Assembly (NCBI GenBank): GCA_910577665.1
Contig: CAJTOJ010000021.1
Location: 1-64,000, forward strand
DNA: 64,000 nt
Direction of reading: 5' to 3'
Source: an uncultured Acetatifactor sp.
Lineage (GTDB): Bacteria; Bacillota; Clostridia; Lachnospirales; Lachnospiraceae
Shown here: piece by piece, positions 1-8,983 of the stretch
Numbering within the stretch: position 1 is the stretch's first letter
Layout: each line of letters starts with the position of its first letter
The notes under the pieces: generated by a model
Database searches by the model: none
What the model saw: the letters and a program-made list of their open reading frames with translations, nothing else
What the model was told of the DNA's origin: nothing
Program-made: the position numbers and the translations under genes

Positions 1-37
1 TGTAAATCTTTTCGAGGCCGGAGATATCACCTAACAT
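1..37 (-). CDS. tnpB: IS66 accessory protein TnpB, N-terminal fragment at window edge
   Basis: Twelve codons are visible, reading MLGDISGLEKIY, which is the usual N-terminus of IS66 TnpB proteins. The ATG at 37 overlaps the tnpA stop by seven bases, the translational coupling typical of these elements. The gene continues outside the window. Confidence 0.75.
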   Translation of the reverse strand, partial: MLGDISGLEKIY

Positions 38-432
38 AATGTCTCCTGTATAAGGCGCAGTGTCCTTGTGAGCAGAATAGGATCTGCATTGTTATGAATA
101 CGGATTATAGTGTCCTTCATGGCCACTTCAATCGTATGTGAATTGTCAAGGTGCATCTGTGATGCTGTATTCTGTTCCGTAAGGTGATCCGAAACAATGT
201 CAATGGGAACCACGTCCTGCTTTGAACGCGGGATCTCACAATGACCATAATTCGGTGGTGGGATCTGATCCGCTGCCGCTTTCCGGCAGCGGCTGACCCA
301 GTTATAAAAAGTGCTTACAGAAATGTCGTTTTCACGACACCAGTCAGCATCTGTCATACCGCTCTGGCGGCATTCATTGATAATCCTGATCTGTTCCCTC
401 ATGGGAACACGAACTTTGCGTGCAGATGTCAT
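31..432 (-). CDS. tnpA: IS66-family accessory protein TnpA
   Basis: This 133-residue protein has a basic N-terminus followed by a helix-turn-helix around residues 12-50 (INECRQSG, DWCRENDISVSTFYNWV). That arrangement is characteristic of the small IS66 protein related to IS3-type Orf A. In IS66 elements TnpA and TnpB assist the TnpC transposase. A GGAGGATAGG ribosome binding site precedes the ATG at 432. The gene looks intact. Whether the element is active cannot be judged, because TnpC lies outside the window. Confidence 0.85.
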   Translation of the reverse strand: MTSARKVRVPMREQIRIINECRQSGMTDADWCRENDISVSTFYNWVSRCRKAAADQIPPPNYGHCEIPRSKQDVVPIDIVSDHLTEQNTASQMHLDNSHTIEVAMKDTIIRIHNNADPILLTRTLRLIQETLC

Positions 433-564
433 AACCTATCCTCCATAATTGTAGTGAAATAGTCTAACTATCTTTCATTTACAATGATAGAGGAATCCAG
501 GGAATTAGAAAATCCGCAGGAATATTTGGCGCTTACAATGGATAAGCAGAAAGGGACAAACAAT

Positions 565-750
565 ATGGAATTGAGAGAAAGAGTAAAGTCATTCATAGAT
601 GACACAGGAGCGAGAATCACAACCTTTTGTAAGAAAATCAGCATAAGTCCGCAATATTATTATCAATGGATAAATAATGAGGTTGAATTCTCAAGTGGAA
701 TTTCCAATCGTATTACGGCATATTTAGATGAAGTCTATGCAAAAAAATAA
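565..750 (+). CDS. Small putative helix-turn-helix protein
   Basis: A 61-residue protein starting MELRERVKSF. I chose ATG 565 because AGGGA lies eight bases upstream; an earlier in-frame ATG at 484 would add 27 residues but has no good ribosome binding site. Residues 20-45 (TTFCKKISISPQYYYQWIN) look like a helix-turn-helix of the small phage or plasmid regulator kind. It sits between the IS66 end and the zinc-ribbon gene, in AT-rich DNA unlike the backbone. Function unknown; a DNA-binding role is inferred from the motif only. Confidence 0.5.
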   Translation: MELRERVKSFIDDTGARITTFCKKISISPQYYYQWINNEVEFSSGISNRITAYLDEVYAKK

Positions 751-953
751 TTATGCCAGGAGTATAATCAAAAGCAACTGAAAACAATAGTGAACATATA
801 TTTATATCAAATCTAATCTGAAAATCAAACAATCATAGCCAGCCAATATTAGGCTGGGATAATCAACTATTTAAAAACTGAATAATGGTATCATAAACTG
901 AATTACAAATTATAGAAACAGCTTATAAATACAGAAAATATGTTCGGGAATAC

Positions 954-982
954 TTGTAAGATGCGGAAAGAGGTGGTATAAT
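954..982 (+). promoter_or_regulatory. Sigma-A promoter of the zinc-ribbon gene
   Basis: TTGTAA (954-959) and TATAAT (977-982) are separated by 17 bases, about 40 bases before the start codon at 1025. The rest of the gap 751-953 is AT-rich; apart from a six-base-pair inverted repeat (839-857) I see nothing in it. Confidence 0.7.
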
Positions 983-1024
983 TGTAGGAAAGATAGGGAG
1001 TAATTTGATAGGGGGATCCGGGGG

Positions 1025-1582
1025 ATGGCAAAAGTGTTGTGTGAATCGTGCGGCACAAGCTTTTTATACGATGTGGTTAAGAATGTGAAGGCTTGTCCTG
1101 TATGTGGAAAACCATTGTGGGAGGCTTCTTCTGAGGATACTGAAAATGAGGATAATGTAGAAGTTATGGAATATCAGAATGTAGTTGAAGATGATTTGAT
1201 GTATTTTGATGAAATAGAAACATCATATATAGAAAATCCGGATTATAATGGGGTATTGGTATATTGTAAAGAATGTGGAAAAATAGATTCAATAGATTTA
1301 GATAAATTTGTCAAGCTGGTAGATGAAAATTATGTTATCTTAAAGGAGGGTGTAATAATTACCTGTAGAGGTTGTGGTAAAGAACACAAGCCAAGGAAGA
1401 TTCTTTATAAAAAGAAAGAACATTATACACTATCTCGTCCACATTGCCCGATATGTAACTCGAAAATGCTCAAAAAAATAAAAATAAGTTCAAAGATTTT
1501 GGCGGCTGCGACATTGGGTACATTTGCCTTGCCATATAACAGTAAGACATATGAGTGCCAGAATTGTAATTATAGATTTTAA
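1025..1582 (+). CDS. Protein with three zinc ribbons
   Basis: The 185-residue protein contains six CxxC pairs: Cys6/9 with 24/27, Cys81/84 with 114/117, and Cys141/144 with 178/181. These suggest three four-cysteine zinc sites. An acidic linker spans about residues 33-70. The last ribbon encloses a short hydrophobic hairpin (KILAAATLGTFALPY), a pattern I recognise from zinc-ribbon domains that sit beside or in membranes, but the function is unknown. The gene has its own sigma-A promoter and a terminator-like hairpin directly after it, so it is probably monocistronic. It is the immediate neighbour of the tape-measure gene, where tail-assembly chaperones would be expected in a tailed phage. Confidence 0.7.
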   Translation: MAKVLCESCGTSFLYDVVKNVKACPVCGKPLWEASSEDTENEDNVEVMEYQNVVEDDLMYFDEIETSYIENPDYNGVLVYCKECGKIDSIDLDKFVKLVDENYVILKEGVIITCRGCGKEHKPRKILYKKKEHYTLSRPHCPICNSKMLKKIKISSKILAAATLGTFALPYNSKTYECQNCNYRF

Positions 1583-1608
1583 AACTGAATATAACAAAAC
1601 ATAAAACT

Positions 1609-1637
1609 AAGGACATTCCATTATGGGATGTCTTTTT
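1609..1637 (+). terminator. Rho-independent terminator after the zinc-ribbon gene
   Basis: GACATTCC (1612-1619) pairs with GGGATGTC (1625-1632) around a five-base loop, with five T residues following. The first possible tape-measure start codon (ATG 1623) lies inside this hairpin. Confidence 0.65.
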
Positions 1638-1667
1638 ATATGCAGAGAAAGGGAATTAATAGAATTT

Positions 1668-4600
1668 ATGAGTGACAATAATTCTTTTATGATTAAGCTA
1701 CAAGCAATACTTGATAAGGTTAAGTCGCTTGCCAATATCAAGGGAGATATAAAAGCGATTGAACAAAAACTGCCTAAATTAAAAATTAAAGGCACATTGG
1801 ATAAGACAGCAACAAACAAGGAGCTGAAAGCAAGAATTAAAGAAGTCAGTCCCAGAGTGAAGGTAGATGCAGATGTCACAAGCGCAGACAAAAAGATAAA
1901 GAGGCTTGGAAAGCAGAAAACAGAAACAGTAATACAGACCAAGACGGACAATTCACAGGTTGTTTCTGGGATAAAAGAAGCGCAGAAAGAGACAAAAACA
2001 CTTTGGGAGAGATTTACCAGTGGCATAACAGGCATAAATCTGATTCAGATGGGTATACAGAAAATTGTACAGACGATACATCAGGCGATAGTAAACATAA
2101 AGGAACTGGACGCAATAAAGACAAATATACAGATGGTATCAGGAACTTCAGATCCAGAAGTTAATGCCATGATGGATTATTATAATGCCATGGCAAAAGA
2201 TCTGAGTTCAACGACCAAAGATGTAGCAGAGGCGGCAAATGAATTCTTGCGCATGGGCGAGAGCATTGAAACTACCAATGAATTAATCAGAAGCTCACAG
2301 ATTTTATCAAAAACAGGTATGATAGAAAGTTCAGATGCGGCGAGTTACCTTATTTCAAGTTTAAAGGGATATAAAATTGCCGCAGAAAATTCCATTGATG
2401 TTGTGAGTAAACTAACCAGTGTTGACTTGGAGGCAGCAGTCAGTGCTGGCGGACTTGCTGAAGCCATTAGTAAATGTAGCAATATTGCAAATAATTCTGG
2501 GACATCTATGGATAGGCTCATCGGTTATTCTGCTGCTGTGGGTGAAGTAACACAAGAATCCATGTCGGTGATCGGTAACTCATTTAAATCAATGTATAGC
2601 CGTATGAACAACATCAAAATAGGCAGGTTTATTGATGACGAAACTGGGGAGTCATTATCTGATACAGAAGCAGTTCTAAATAAATTGGGAATTCAGTTAC
2701 GGGATACAGCAGATACATACAGAAATTTTGATGACGTGTTGGATGATATTGGCGGCCGGTGGGATAGTCTGACACAGGTGGAGCAGAATGCACTCTCTGT
2801 GGCAATTGCCGGAACCATGCAAAGGGAGAGATTTATTGTACTGATGAATAACTATTCCAGGGCATTGGAATATTCTGAGACTGCTGCTAATTCTGCTGGC
2901 TCTGCGCTGGAGCGGTACGAGGTATACCAGGATTCATTAGAAGCCAAGACAAATGAACTGACAGCGGCTATAGAATCATTATCAACAAATACAATAAGCG
3001 AAGAGCTGTACAGCGGGATTATAGCGGCAACTACAAACGTTGTAGAGTTTATCGACAAAACAAATATATTAAAAGGTACACTTGCTGGAATTGTAACTAT
3101 GGGTGTATCAAAAACTTTTGTATCTATTGCAACAAGTATTATCAGCGCATCCAAAAGTACGGCACAGTTAACAGCGGCAATGAAGCTGTTTGATAATGGG
3201 AGAAGCAAAAAAAACCTATTGGATATTGGAAGTGCATGCAAAGGATTGTCAGAAAAGCAACTCAAGCTTGTACTTTCTACTAAGGGATTAACTAATGAAC
3301 AGAGATTACAAATAGTAACTGGTATGGGATTAGAAGAACAGGAACGTCAACAAATGCTTGCGACTCTTGGATTTGCCAATGCTGAAAACGTAGCAACAGC
3401 ATCCACGTTTTCATTAAAGGGAGCATTAAATACTTTAGGCGTAGCATTTGCCTCAAACCCCATAGGATTTGCGATGATGACAATATCTGCGTTAGCAGCT
3501 ATCATTCCTATAGCTACTTCTGCGGTATCAGCACACAACCAGAAACTGGAAGAAGCCCGCCAGAAAGCGTCAGAACTTGCAGATGCTTATAAACAGCAGC
3601 AGTCTACACTTGATTCTCAAATCAAGAAATACAAAGAATTGAAGGAAGCTCTTGACAATGGGAACCTCTCCACAGACGAGGCACGTTCTATAAAAGAGCA
3701 ATTGCTGGAGATCCAGAATGACCTTATAGAGTCTTATGGCGCTGAAGCTTCCAATGTTGACCTTGTAAATGGAAAGTATAAGGAACAAATTGGATTATTG
3801 GATGAGCTGTCAAAAGAAAAAGCCGCTGATTTTGTTGTGGAAAACAGGGATGTATTTGAAGTTGCTAAAAAGGAACTTAGTAAGGAGAGGACATTTGATT
3901 TAGGAATTGTCACTTCATGGAACAACTATGCACCTATAACAGAAGAGCAGAAGAAATTACTGGATTATATCGAATCATATAGTGATCTTTTAAAACTTTC
4001 AGCTTCTGGTGCTGCTGGCGCAACTACAATGAAGCTGATTATTAAGGCAGATGCACAGAGTGCTGAAGAAGTAATGCACCAGTTTGCAAAGGATTTAGAG
4101 GAATATGTAGAAAAGAATGCTATTGATGTATCTGGTATACTGAATAATATTCCGGAACAGCTAAGAAAAACACAGACTGATGAACTGAAAGAGTACCAGA
4201 AGATTTACGATGAGTTTATGAAAGCCGAGATCGTCCGTAACGATACTCTCCGTCCGCTCTATCAGCAGTCTGTTCAAGCTGTCGAGAACTATAATAATGC
4301 TCTTTCATCTGGCGAAGGTGTTGCAGAAGCAAAAGCAAATTTAGATTCATTACAGCAGTCAGTGCAAAACGCAGCAGGTGAACTAGAAGGTTCGCAGGAA
4401 GTATTTGACGGTATCTACGAAGGTATAAATAAGAATGCAGAAGCTGCCTATCAGCTAGGCCAGGCATTTGAAACAGACAGTACCATTCAAAAATATGCAG
4501 AGCAATTGAGTGGATTATCTGATGTTGATATCAAAGCAATCAACTTGGATAATGAGAATATTGAAAAAGGTGAAGAAGCGTTTAGGGGGCTGTTAGAAAC

Positions 4601-7600
4601 ACTTGGATATACAGAACCGACAGAAGAACAGATTCAGAGCCTAATTGATATGCTGGTAGAACTCGGGTATGTAGTAGGTGAAACGAAAAACATTGAATCC
4701 CCATATGAAAGTTTCTCCACATTCACCGACACCGATTTCGGCACCCGTATCCAGCACATAACTGACATGTTCAACGAGGGAGCCATCTCACACAAAGAAT
4801 ATTTTGATGCTCTACAATTCGAAATAGATAATTTTGATGCATCCAATTTCACCGATTCTATGGAGGATATGACAAAAGCATCCGCACAGTTTTTCGTGGA
4901 TTCCATGCAGCAGGCTGCAAATGGATTATCGGGTCTTATTAATTCCTTTGACAGCGGCGAAATGAGTATCAGTGAGTACCTGGAAGGATATCTTGCCATC
5001 GGTAATACCCTCAGCACCCTTACGGACAATCTACAAGAGAATTCAGAAGCCTGGAATGAGCATGGAAAGGCAATCTCTGATGTTGGTAATAATGCCCTTG
5101 ATGATACGCAGAATAAACTCAACTCTGCCATGTCCATAATTGAATCTTACCAGGATAGTATCTACTCTCTTGAACAGATTATGAATGATGCCGTGACGGC
5201 AGGATCTGATGAATTTACCGCACATGCAAATGTCATTGCAGAGGATCTATGCCGTATTGTACAGACTGGCGGTGAAATGGCTGATACAATTGCAAATACA
5301 CTTGGCACTACTACGAGTGAAATAGCAAAGAGTCTGACCGAAAATGTATCCAACCAGGAAATCGCCTGCCAGGCAATTATGGCGAATACCAATAATGCCA
5401 TTACAGGCATGGCTGATTCTATCGGAAAACTGTTTGATACATTAGGTGATGCTATATCCAACTTTAAAGTTGACTTAAGTTTCGGCGTAAAGTCTATTGA
5501 TTGGAAAAAGGTTAATGTATTAGGTGCGGAACTTAGTCTGCCAGAGATAAAGTTTGAACTTGGTGCAAGCGGGGAATCATTAGATAAAATCGGAAGCGCT
5601 ATCTCCTCTTTTGGCAAAACGATTGCATCTAACTATACACCACAAACAATTGAGCTTGAAGATTTCCATTTTGGGAGCACGGATGCCGCAAAAGACAGGA
5701 AATATTCACCCAGTTCTAATATCACAAATAATCATGAAAATGCGCTTGATAAGATAAAGGATGCGACAAAATCAACCAACAGTGCTGTTAAGTCTGAGTT
5801 TGAAGATATGGTAGATTTCTTTGAACGCAGAATAGAAGTACTAGATGATGCTGTTAGTTTATTAATGGCAAACTTAGAGAACCTTACTGGCTCATTTGCA
5901 AAAAACCAACTACTAAACCAAAGTTCTAGCATATTGGAAGAAAGTATGCGCAATTACTCTGATGCAATTAAAATGTATCAACAAAAAGCGCAAGAATCGC
6001 TATCCAAGTTAGATTTAGAAACACAAAAAAAAATTATTGATGGGTCTGTAAGTCTTACAGATTATATTGGTGAAGGCAATAAAGCTGTAGTTGAAGCAAT
6101 AAATGACTATAGCGAATGGTCAGAGAAGGTAGCTGAACATACAGAAAAATTAGCAAATCTCAGAAAAGAGCTGCGTGAATTAGAACTTCAGAAATTCAAC
6201 AACGTAATTTCCGACTTTGAATCTCAATTTGACCTCCGTGGTGACAGTAAGGATCTGATCTCCAAGCAGATTGACTTACTAAAAGAGGCTGGTGAATTAA
6301 TAGGCAGTTCCTTCTTCATTGCACAGATTGACCAGTCAAAGAAACAATTAGAGCTATTGGAAGCTGAAAAAGCACAGCTTGTAAACCAGATGAGCAGTGC
6401 CATCAGTTCCGGAAGGGTACAGAAAGGAACCGAAGAATGGCTGGAAATGGTCAATGCCCTCAGTGATGTAGACGGCAGCATCCTTGACTGCAAAAAATCC
6501 ATTGAGGAACTTGACAACTCCATCCTGGAATTACACACAGAAATATTTGACCGCATACAGAAACAGTTCTCTTCCATCGCGGACGAGGCAGACAGCATCA
6601 CCGGGCTTTTTGACGACATGGATGTGGCCAGGAAAGACAACACATGGACAAAGGAAGGACTCACACAGCTTGGGCTTCTCGTACAGCAGTATGAACTTGC
6701 ACAGTACCGTGTAAGCCAGTACAACGATGAAATAAACCGTCTGAATGCAGATTACGTTGCCGGGAAATATTCTGCCACTGAGTATGCAGACAGGCTTGCC
6801 GATCTGAACAGGGCACAGTGGGATGCAGTAAATTCCGCAGAATCAGCAAAAGATTCCATCATGGATCTGAATGAGGCAAGGGTTGATATCGTTGTTGACG
6901 GGATCAATGAAGAAATACAGGCGTACAGGGATCTCACAGATGCACAGATTGAGGCACTGGATGCAGCCAAAGACCTTCATGAATACGAAAACACAATTGC
7001 TGAAAAAACAAAGTCCGTCAATGACCTTGAACGCCAGATAAGTGCCATGCAGAATGATACGTCCGCATCAACCATGGCAAAGAGGAAAAAGCTGGAGGAA
7101 CAGCTTGCACAGGCAAAAAAGGATCTCGCAGAAACAGAATACCAGCACTCCATCGAAGTACAGAAAGACGCCCTCAATAAGCAGTATGAGGATTATGAGA
7201 AGGAACGCAATGATGAAATTGAGGCCCTTAGGGCATCACTGAAAGACATGGAAGCAGTGCTTACAGGGTCATTTGATGCCGTGAAAAACAATTCTGCCAT
7301 GATCGGGCAGGAAATTGCAGCCATTGCGGCACAGCACGGGGTGACTGTCTCCACTTCCCTCATCTCCGCATGGCAGTCTGGTGCCGGTGCAGTCGCAGGT
7401 TACGGGGAAGTACTTTCACAGGGCACTTCTGTATTCATTGGTAATATCATGGGTGTGGAAAACGAAATATGGAACCTACAGGCCAGGGCAGACAGCACGG
7501 CTGGATCACTTGCATGGATGTTCTCATCCAGGGCAGATTCCCTTGTGGCGGAACTGGCATCCTCCTATTATGCGGAAGCCAACCTGGCAGCCATGACAGA

Positions 7601-8243
7601 CGCCCTACAGCAGAGCCTTGTGAACACACTGGAAAGTGGATATGACATAAGCGGCATAGTCTCTTCCCTGGACAGTGTACGTAACGCCGCAAACGAAGCC
7701 GCAAATGCAGTAGACAGGATCCGGGACATCCCATCCACCAGCGGATCCCAGGGAAACAAAGGACATGGGGGAGGTGGTGGAAGTTCAAACCTGTCCTATA
7801 ATGCACTTCATATGTACGCAGGTGGTACACGCTCCTCAGAGGGAAACATTATCATCACTGATGAGGAAGGTACTGAAATGAAACTCCCGAAACTGTCCAG
7901 CGGACAGTACACAATTGCCAATGAGGGCACACAGGTACTGACAAAGAAACAGACTGACAACCTGTACGACTGGGCAGCATACAGTCCGGAAAAATTGATG
8001 TCCGCCAGGCAGTTTGATATGGACAGGATAACTGAAATATGGCGCAATGCGAACATACAGGAACCCGTCATTGAAAGAAAGGTAGTTAACCCTGCTGTAA
8101 ATGTACATTATGACAGTATGCTTACCATCAATGGGGACGTGAATGATACAAACCATTTTACAAAGCAGGTGGAGAAAATTGCTGACAAGCAGATTGATAG
8201 ACTTGTCAACAGAATTCATGATGGCATTAAATACGGAAGGTAA
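1668..8243 (+). CDS. Phage tail tape-measure protein, TP901 family
   Basis: A 2191-residue protein when started at ATG 1668 (MSDNNSF); an upstream ATG at 1623 would add 15 residues but lies inside a terminator hairpin. Residues about 140-470 match the TP901 tape-measure core (IKELDAIKTNIQMVSG, SKTGMIESSDAASYLISS). A hydrophobic stretch near 590-625 (ASNPIGFAMMTISALAAIIP) is followed by long coiled-coil-like segments, a glycine-rich linker (HGGGGGSS) and a C-terminal domain. In phages this protein sets tail length and can help pass DNA through the host membrane. No other tail gene is adjacent. Codon use changes by eye from AT-rich to more C-ending around 4690-5060 and after about 6400, suggesting a mosaic origin. 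The frame is open throughout. Confidence 0.85.
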   Translation: MSDNNSFMIKLQAILDKVKSLANIKGDIKAIEQKLPKLKIKGTLDKTATNKELKARIKEVSPRVKVDADVTSADKKIKRLGKQKTETVIQTKTDNSQVVSGIKEAQKETKTLWERFTSGITGINLIQMGIQKIVQTIHQAIVNIKELDAIKTNIQMVSGTSDPEVNAMMDYYNAMAKDLSSTTKDVAEAANEFLRMGESIETTNELIRSSQILSKTGMIESSDAASYLISSLKGYKIAAENSIDVVSKLTSVDLEAAVSAGGLAEAISKCSNIANNSGTSMDRLIGYSAAVGEVTQESMSVIGNSFKSMYSRMNNIKIGRFIDDETGESLSDTEAVLNKLGIQLRDTADTYRNFDDVLDDIGGRWDSLTQVEQNALSVAIAGTMQRERFIVLMNNYSRALEYSETAANSAGSALERYEVYQDSLEAKTNELTAAIESLSTNTISEELYSGIIAATTNVVEFIDKTNILKGTLAGIVTMGVSKTFVSIATSIISASKSTAQLTAAMKLFDNGRSKKNLLDIGSACKGLSEKQLKLVLSTKGLTNEQRLQIVTGMGLEEQERQQMLATLGFANAENVATASTFSLKGALNTLGVAFASNPIGFAMMTISALAAIIPIATSAVSAHNQKLEEARQKASELADAYKQQQSTLDSQIKKYKELKEALDNGNLSTDEARSIKEQLLEIQNDLIESYGAEASNVDLVNGKYKEQIGLLDELSKEKAADFVVENRDVFEVAKKELSKERTFDLGIVTSWNNYAPITEEQKKLLDYIESYSDLLKLSASGAAGATTMKLIIKADAQSAEEVMHQFAKDLEEYVEKNAIDVSGILNNIPEQLRKTQTDELKEYQKIYDEFMKAEIVRNDTLRPLYQQSVQAVENYNNALSSGEGVAEAKANLDSLQQSVQNAAGELEGSQEVFDGIYEGINKNAEAAYQLGQAFETDSTIQKYAEQLSGLSDVDIKAINLDNENIEKGEEAFRGLLETLGYTEPTEEQIQSLIDMLVELGYVVGETKNIESPYESFSTFTDTDFGTRIQHITDMFNEGAISHKEYFDALQFEIDNFDASNFTDSMEDMTKASAQFFVDSMQQAANGLSGLINSFDSGEMSISEYLEGYLAIGNTLSTLTDNLQENSEAWNEHGKAISDVGNNALDDTQNKLNSAMSIIESYQDSIYSLEQIMNDAVTAGSDEFTAHANVIAEDLCRIVQTGGEMADTIANTLGTTTSEIAKSLTENVSNQEIACQAIMANTNNAITGMADSIGKLFDTLGDAISNFKVDLSFGVKSIDWKKVNVLGAELSLPEIKFELGASGESLDKIGSAISSFGKTIASNYTPQTIELEDFHFGSTDAAKDRKYSPSSNITNNHENALDKIKDATKSTNSAVKSEFEDMVDFFERRIEVLDDAVSLLMANLENLTGSFAKNQLLNQSSSILEESMRNYSDAIKMYQQKAQESLSKLDLETQKKIIDGSVSLTDYIGEGNKAVVEAINDYSEWSEKVAEHTEKLANLRKELRELELQKFNNVISDFESQFDLRGDSKDLISKQIDLLKEAGELIGSSFFIAQIDQSKKQLELLEAEKAQLVNQMSSAISSGRVQKGTEEWLEMVNALSDVDGSILDCKKSIEELDNSILELHTEIFDRIQKQFSSIADEADSITGLFDDMDVARKDNTWTKEGLTQLGLLVQQYELAQYRVSQYNDEINRLNADYVAGKYSATEYADRLADLNRAQWDAVNSAESAKDSIMDLNEARVDIVVDGINEEIQAYRDLTDAQIEALDAAKDLHEYENTIAEKTKSVNDLERQISAMQNDTSASTMAKRKKLEEQLAQAKKDLAETEYQHSIEVQKDALNKQYEDYEKERNDEIEALRASLKDMEAVLTGSFDAVKNNSAMIGQEIAAIAAQHGVTVSTSLISAWQSGAGAVAGYGEVLSQGTSVFIGNIMGVENEIWNLQARADSTAGSLAWMFSSRADSLVAELASSYYAEANLAAMTDALQQSLVNTLESGYDISGIVSSLDSVRNAANEAANAVDRIRDIPSTSGSQGNKGHGGGGGSSNLSYNALHMYAGGTRSSEGNIIITDEEGTEMKLPKLSSGQYTIANEGTQVLTKKQTDNLYDWAAYSPEKLMSARQFDMDRITEIWRNANIQEPVIERKVVNPAVNVHYDSMLTINGDVNDTNHFTKQVEKIADKQIDRLVNRIHDGIKYGR

Positions 8244-8342
8244 AATCTTTCAAGTGGAGCAGGAACAGATTCCTGGAAGTGCAAAATACAGGGAATACTG
8301 CTGGCATCTGTTCCTGCCAGTACTTTCATGCACAGAACATGC

Positions 8343-8492
8343 ATGGATGAGAAGTTTATTTTATGGAATGGTACAAGAGCACAGATTAAGTGGTATATGT
8401 CAAACGGGTGCTTGATGTAAAGGATAGCCCGTCTTATGAACTGGAAGAAGTGTTGAAACACTATCTCAAGATAGAAATTATGGAGAAATAAT
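8343..8492 (+). pseudogene. Possible remnant of a small gene with a frameshift
   Basis: Two reading frames join at about 8395. The first gives MDEKFILWNGTRAQIKWY. After a one-base shift the second continues with VKRVLDVKDSPSYELEEV and then HYLKIEIMEK before the stop at 8492. Each half looks protein-like, but neither is long and I recognise no family. It sits where a gene after the tape measure would be expected, so it may be what remains of deleted phage or element genes. The remaining non-coding DNA up to the excisionase (8493-8654) is AT-rich and shows no clear promoter. Confidence 0.25.
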
Positions 8493-8654
8493 ATTTGTAG
8501 AGTAACTTGTTAATTAGTCGAGATAAGGGCATGGTTACTAATCGTGTCCTGCCTATATTGTGTGATAATTTTGAAAAGTGAATATTATAGTGCTGAGTTT
8601 TTATAGTACCTTCTATAAATGAAGAAATTTCTACAAATTGGAGTGTGATGTTAT

Positions 8655-8867
8655 ATGAATAAGGAAACAAAAGCATTAGAGATACCTTTTTGGCTTAAAA
8701 TGACATTAACAATTAAAGAAGCGGCAGCTTATTCAAATATAGGAATCAATAAAATAGAAGAGTTATTAAAGCAACCAAAATGTGACTTCGTATTATATGT
8801 TGGCAACAAAAAATTGGTAAAAAGGAAAGAGTTTGAACAGTACATATCTAAGAGTTTGGAAATTTAA
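8655..8867 (+). CDS. xis: Excisionase, Tn916 Xis-like
   Basis: A 70-residue protein with a winged-helix MerR-like fold signature: LTIKEAAAYSNIGINKIEELL, then a beta wing and VKRKEFEQYI. Such proteins bind the element ends and steer the integrase towards excision. It lies directly upstream of the integrase on the same strand, the usual Tn916-type order. A GGAGTG ribosome binding site precedes the ATG. The alternative, a generic helix-turn-helix protein, is less likely given the neighbour. Confidence 0.85.
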   Translation: MNKETKALEIPFWLKMTLTIKEAAAYSNIGINKIEELLKQPKCDFVLYVGNKKLVKRKEFEQYISKSLEI

Positions 8868-8983
8868 GACAGGATTCAGGTAGAAAATTCAATTTGATTA
8901 TTCCAAAATGCTAGGTGATATGCTATAATGTTAATTTGTATCAAACTCTTTTTGTTGGAATACAGCAGAAAGGAGTTGATTTT

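Larger units (their letters stand above)
1..483 (-). mobile_element. IS66-family insertion sequence, one end
   Basis: Two overlapping genes on the minus strand match the order of IS66 elements, tnpA then tnpB. The large transposase gene would lie beyond the left edge. The outer end is probably near 460-483, where the region upstream of tnpA holds a 13-base palindrome (459-471). I could not identify the terminal inverted repeat or a target duplication, so this boundary is an estimate. Confidence 0.6.
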
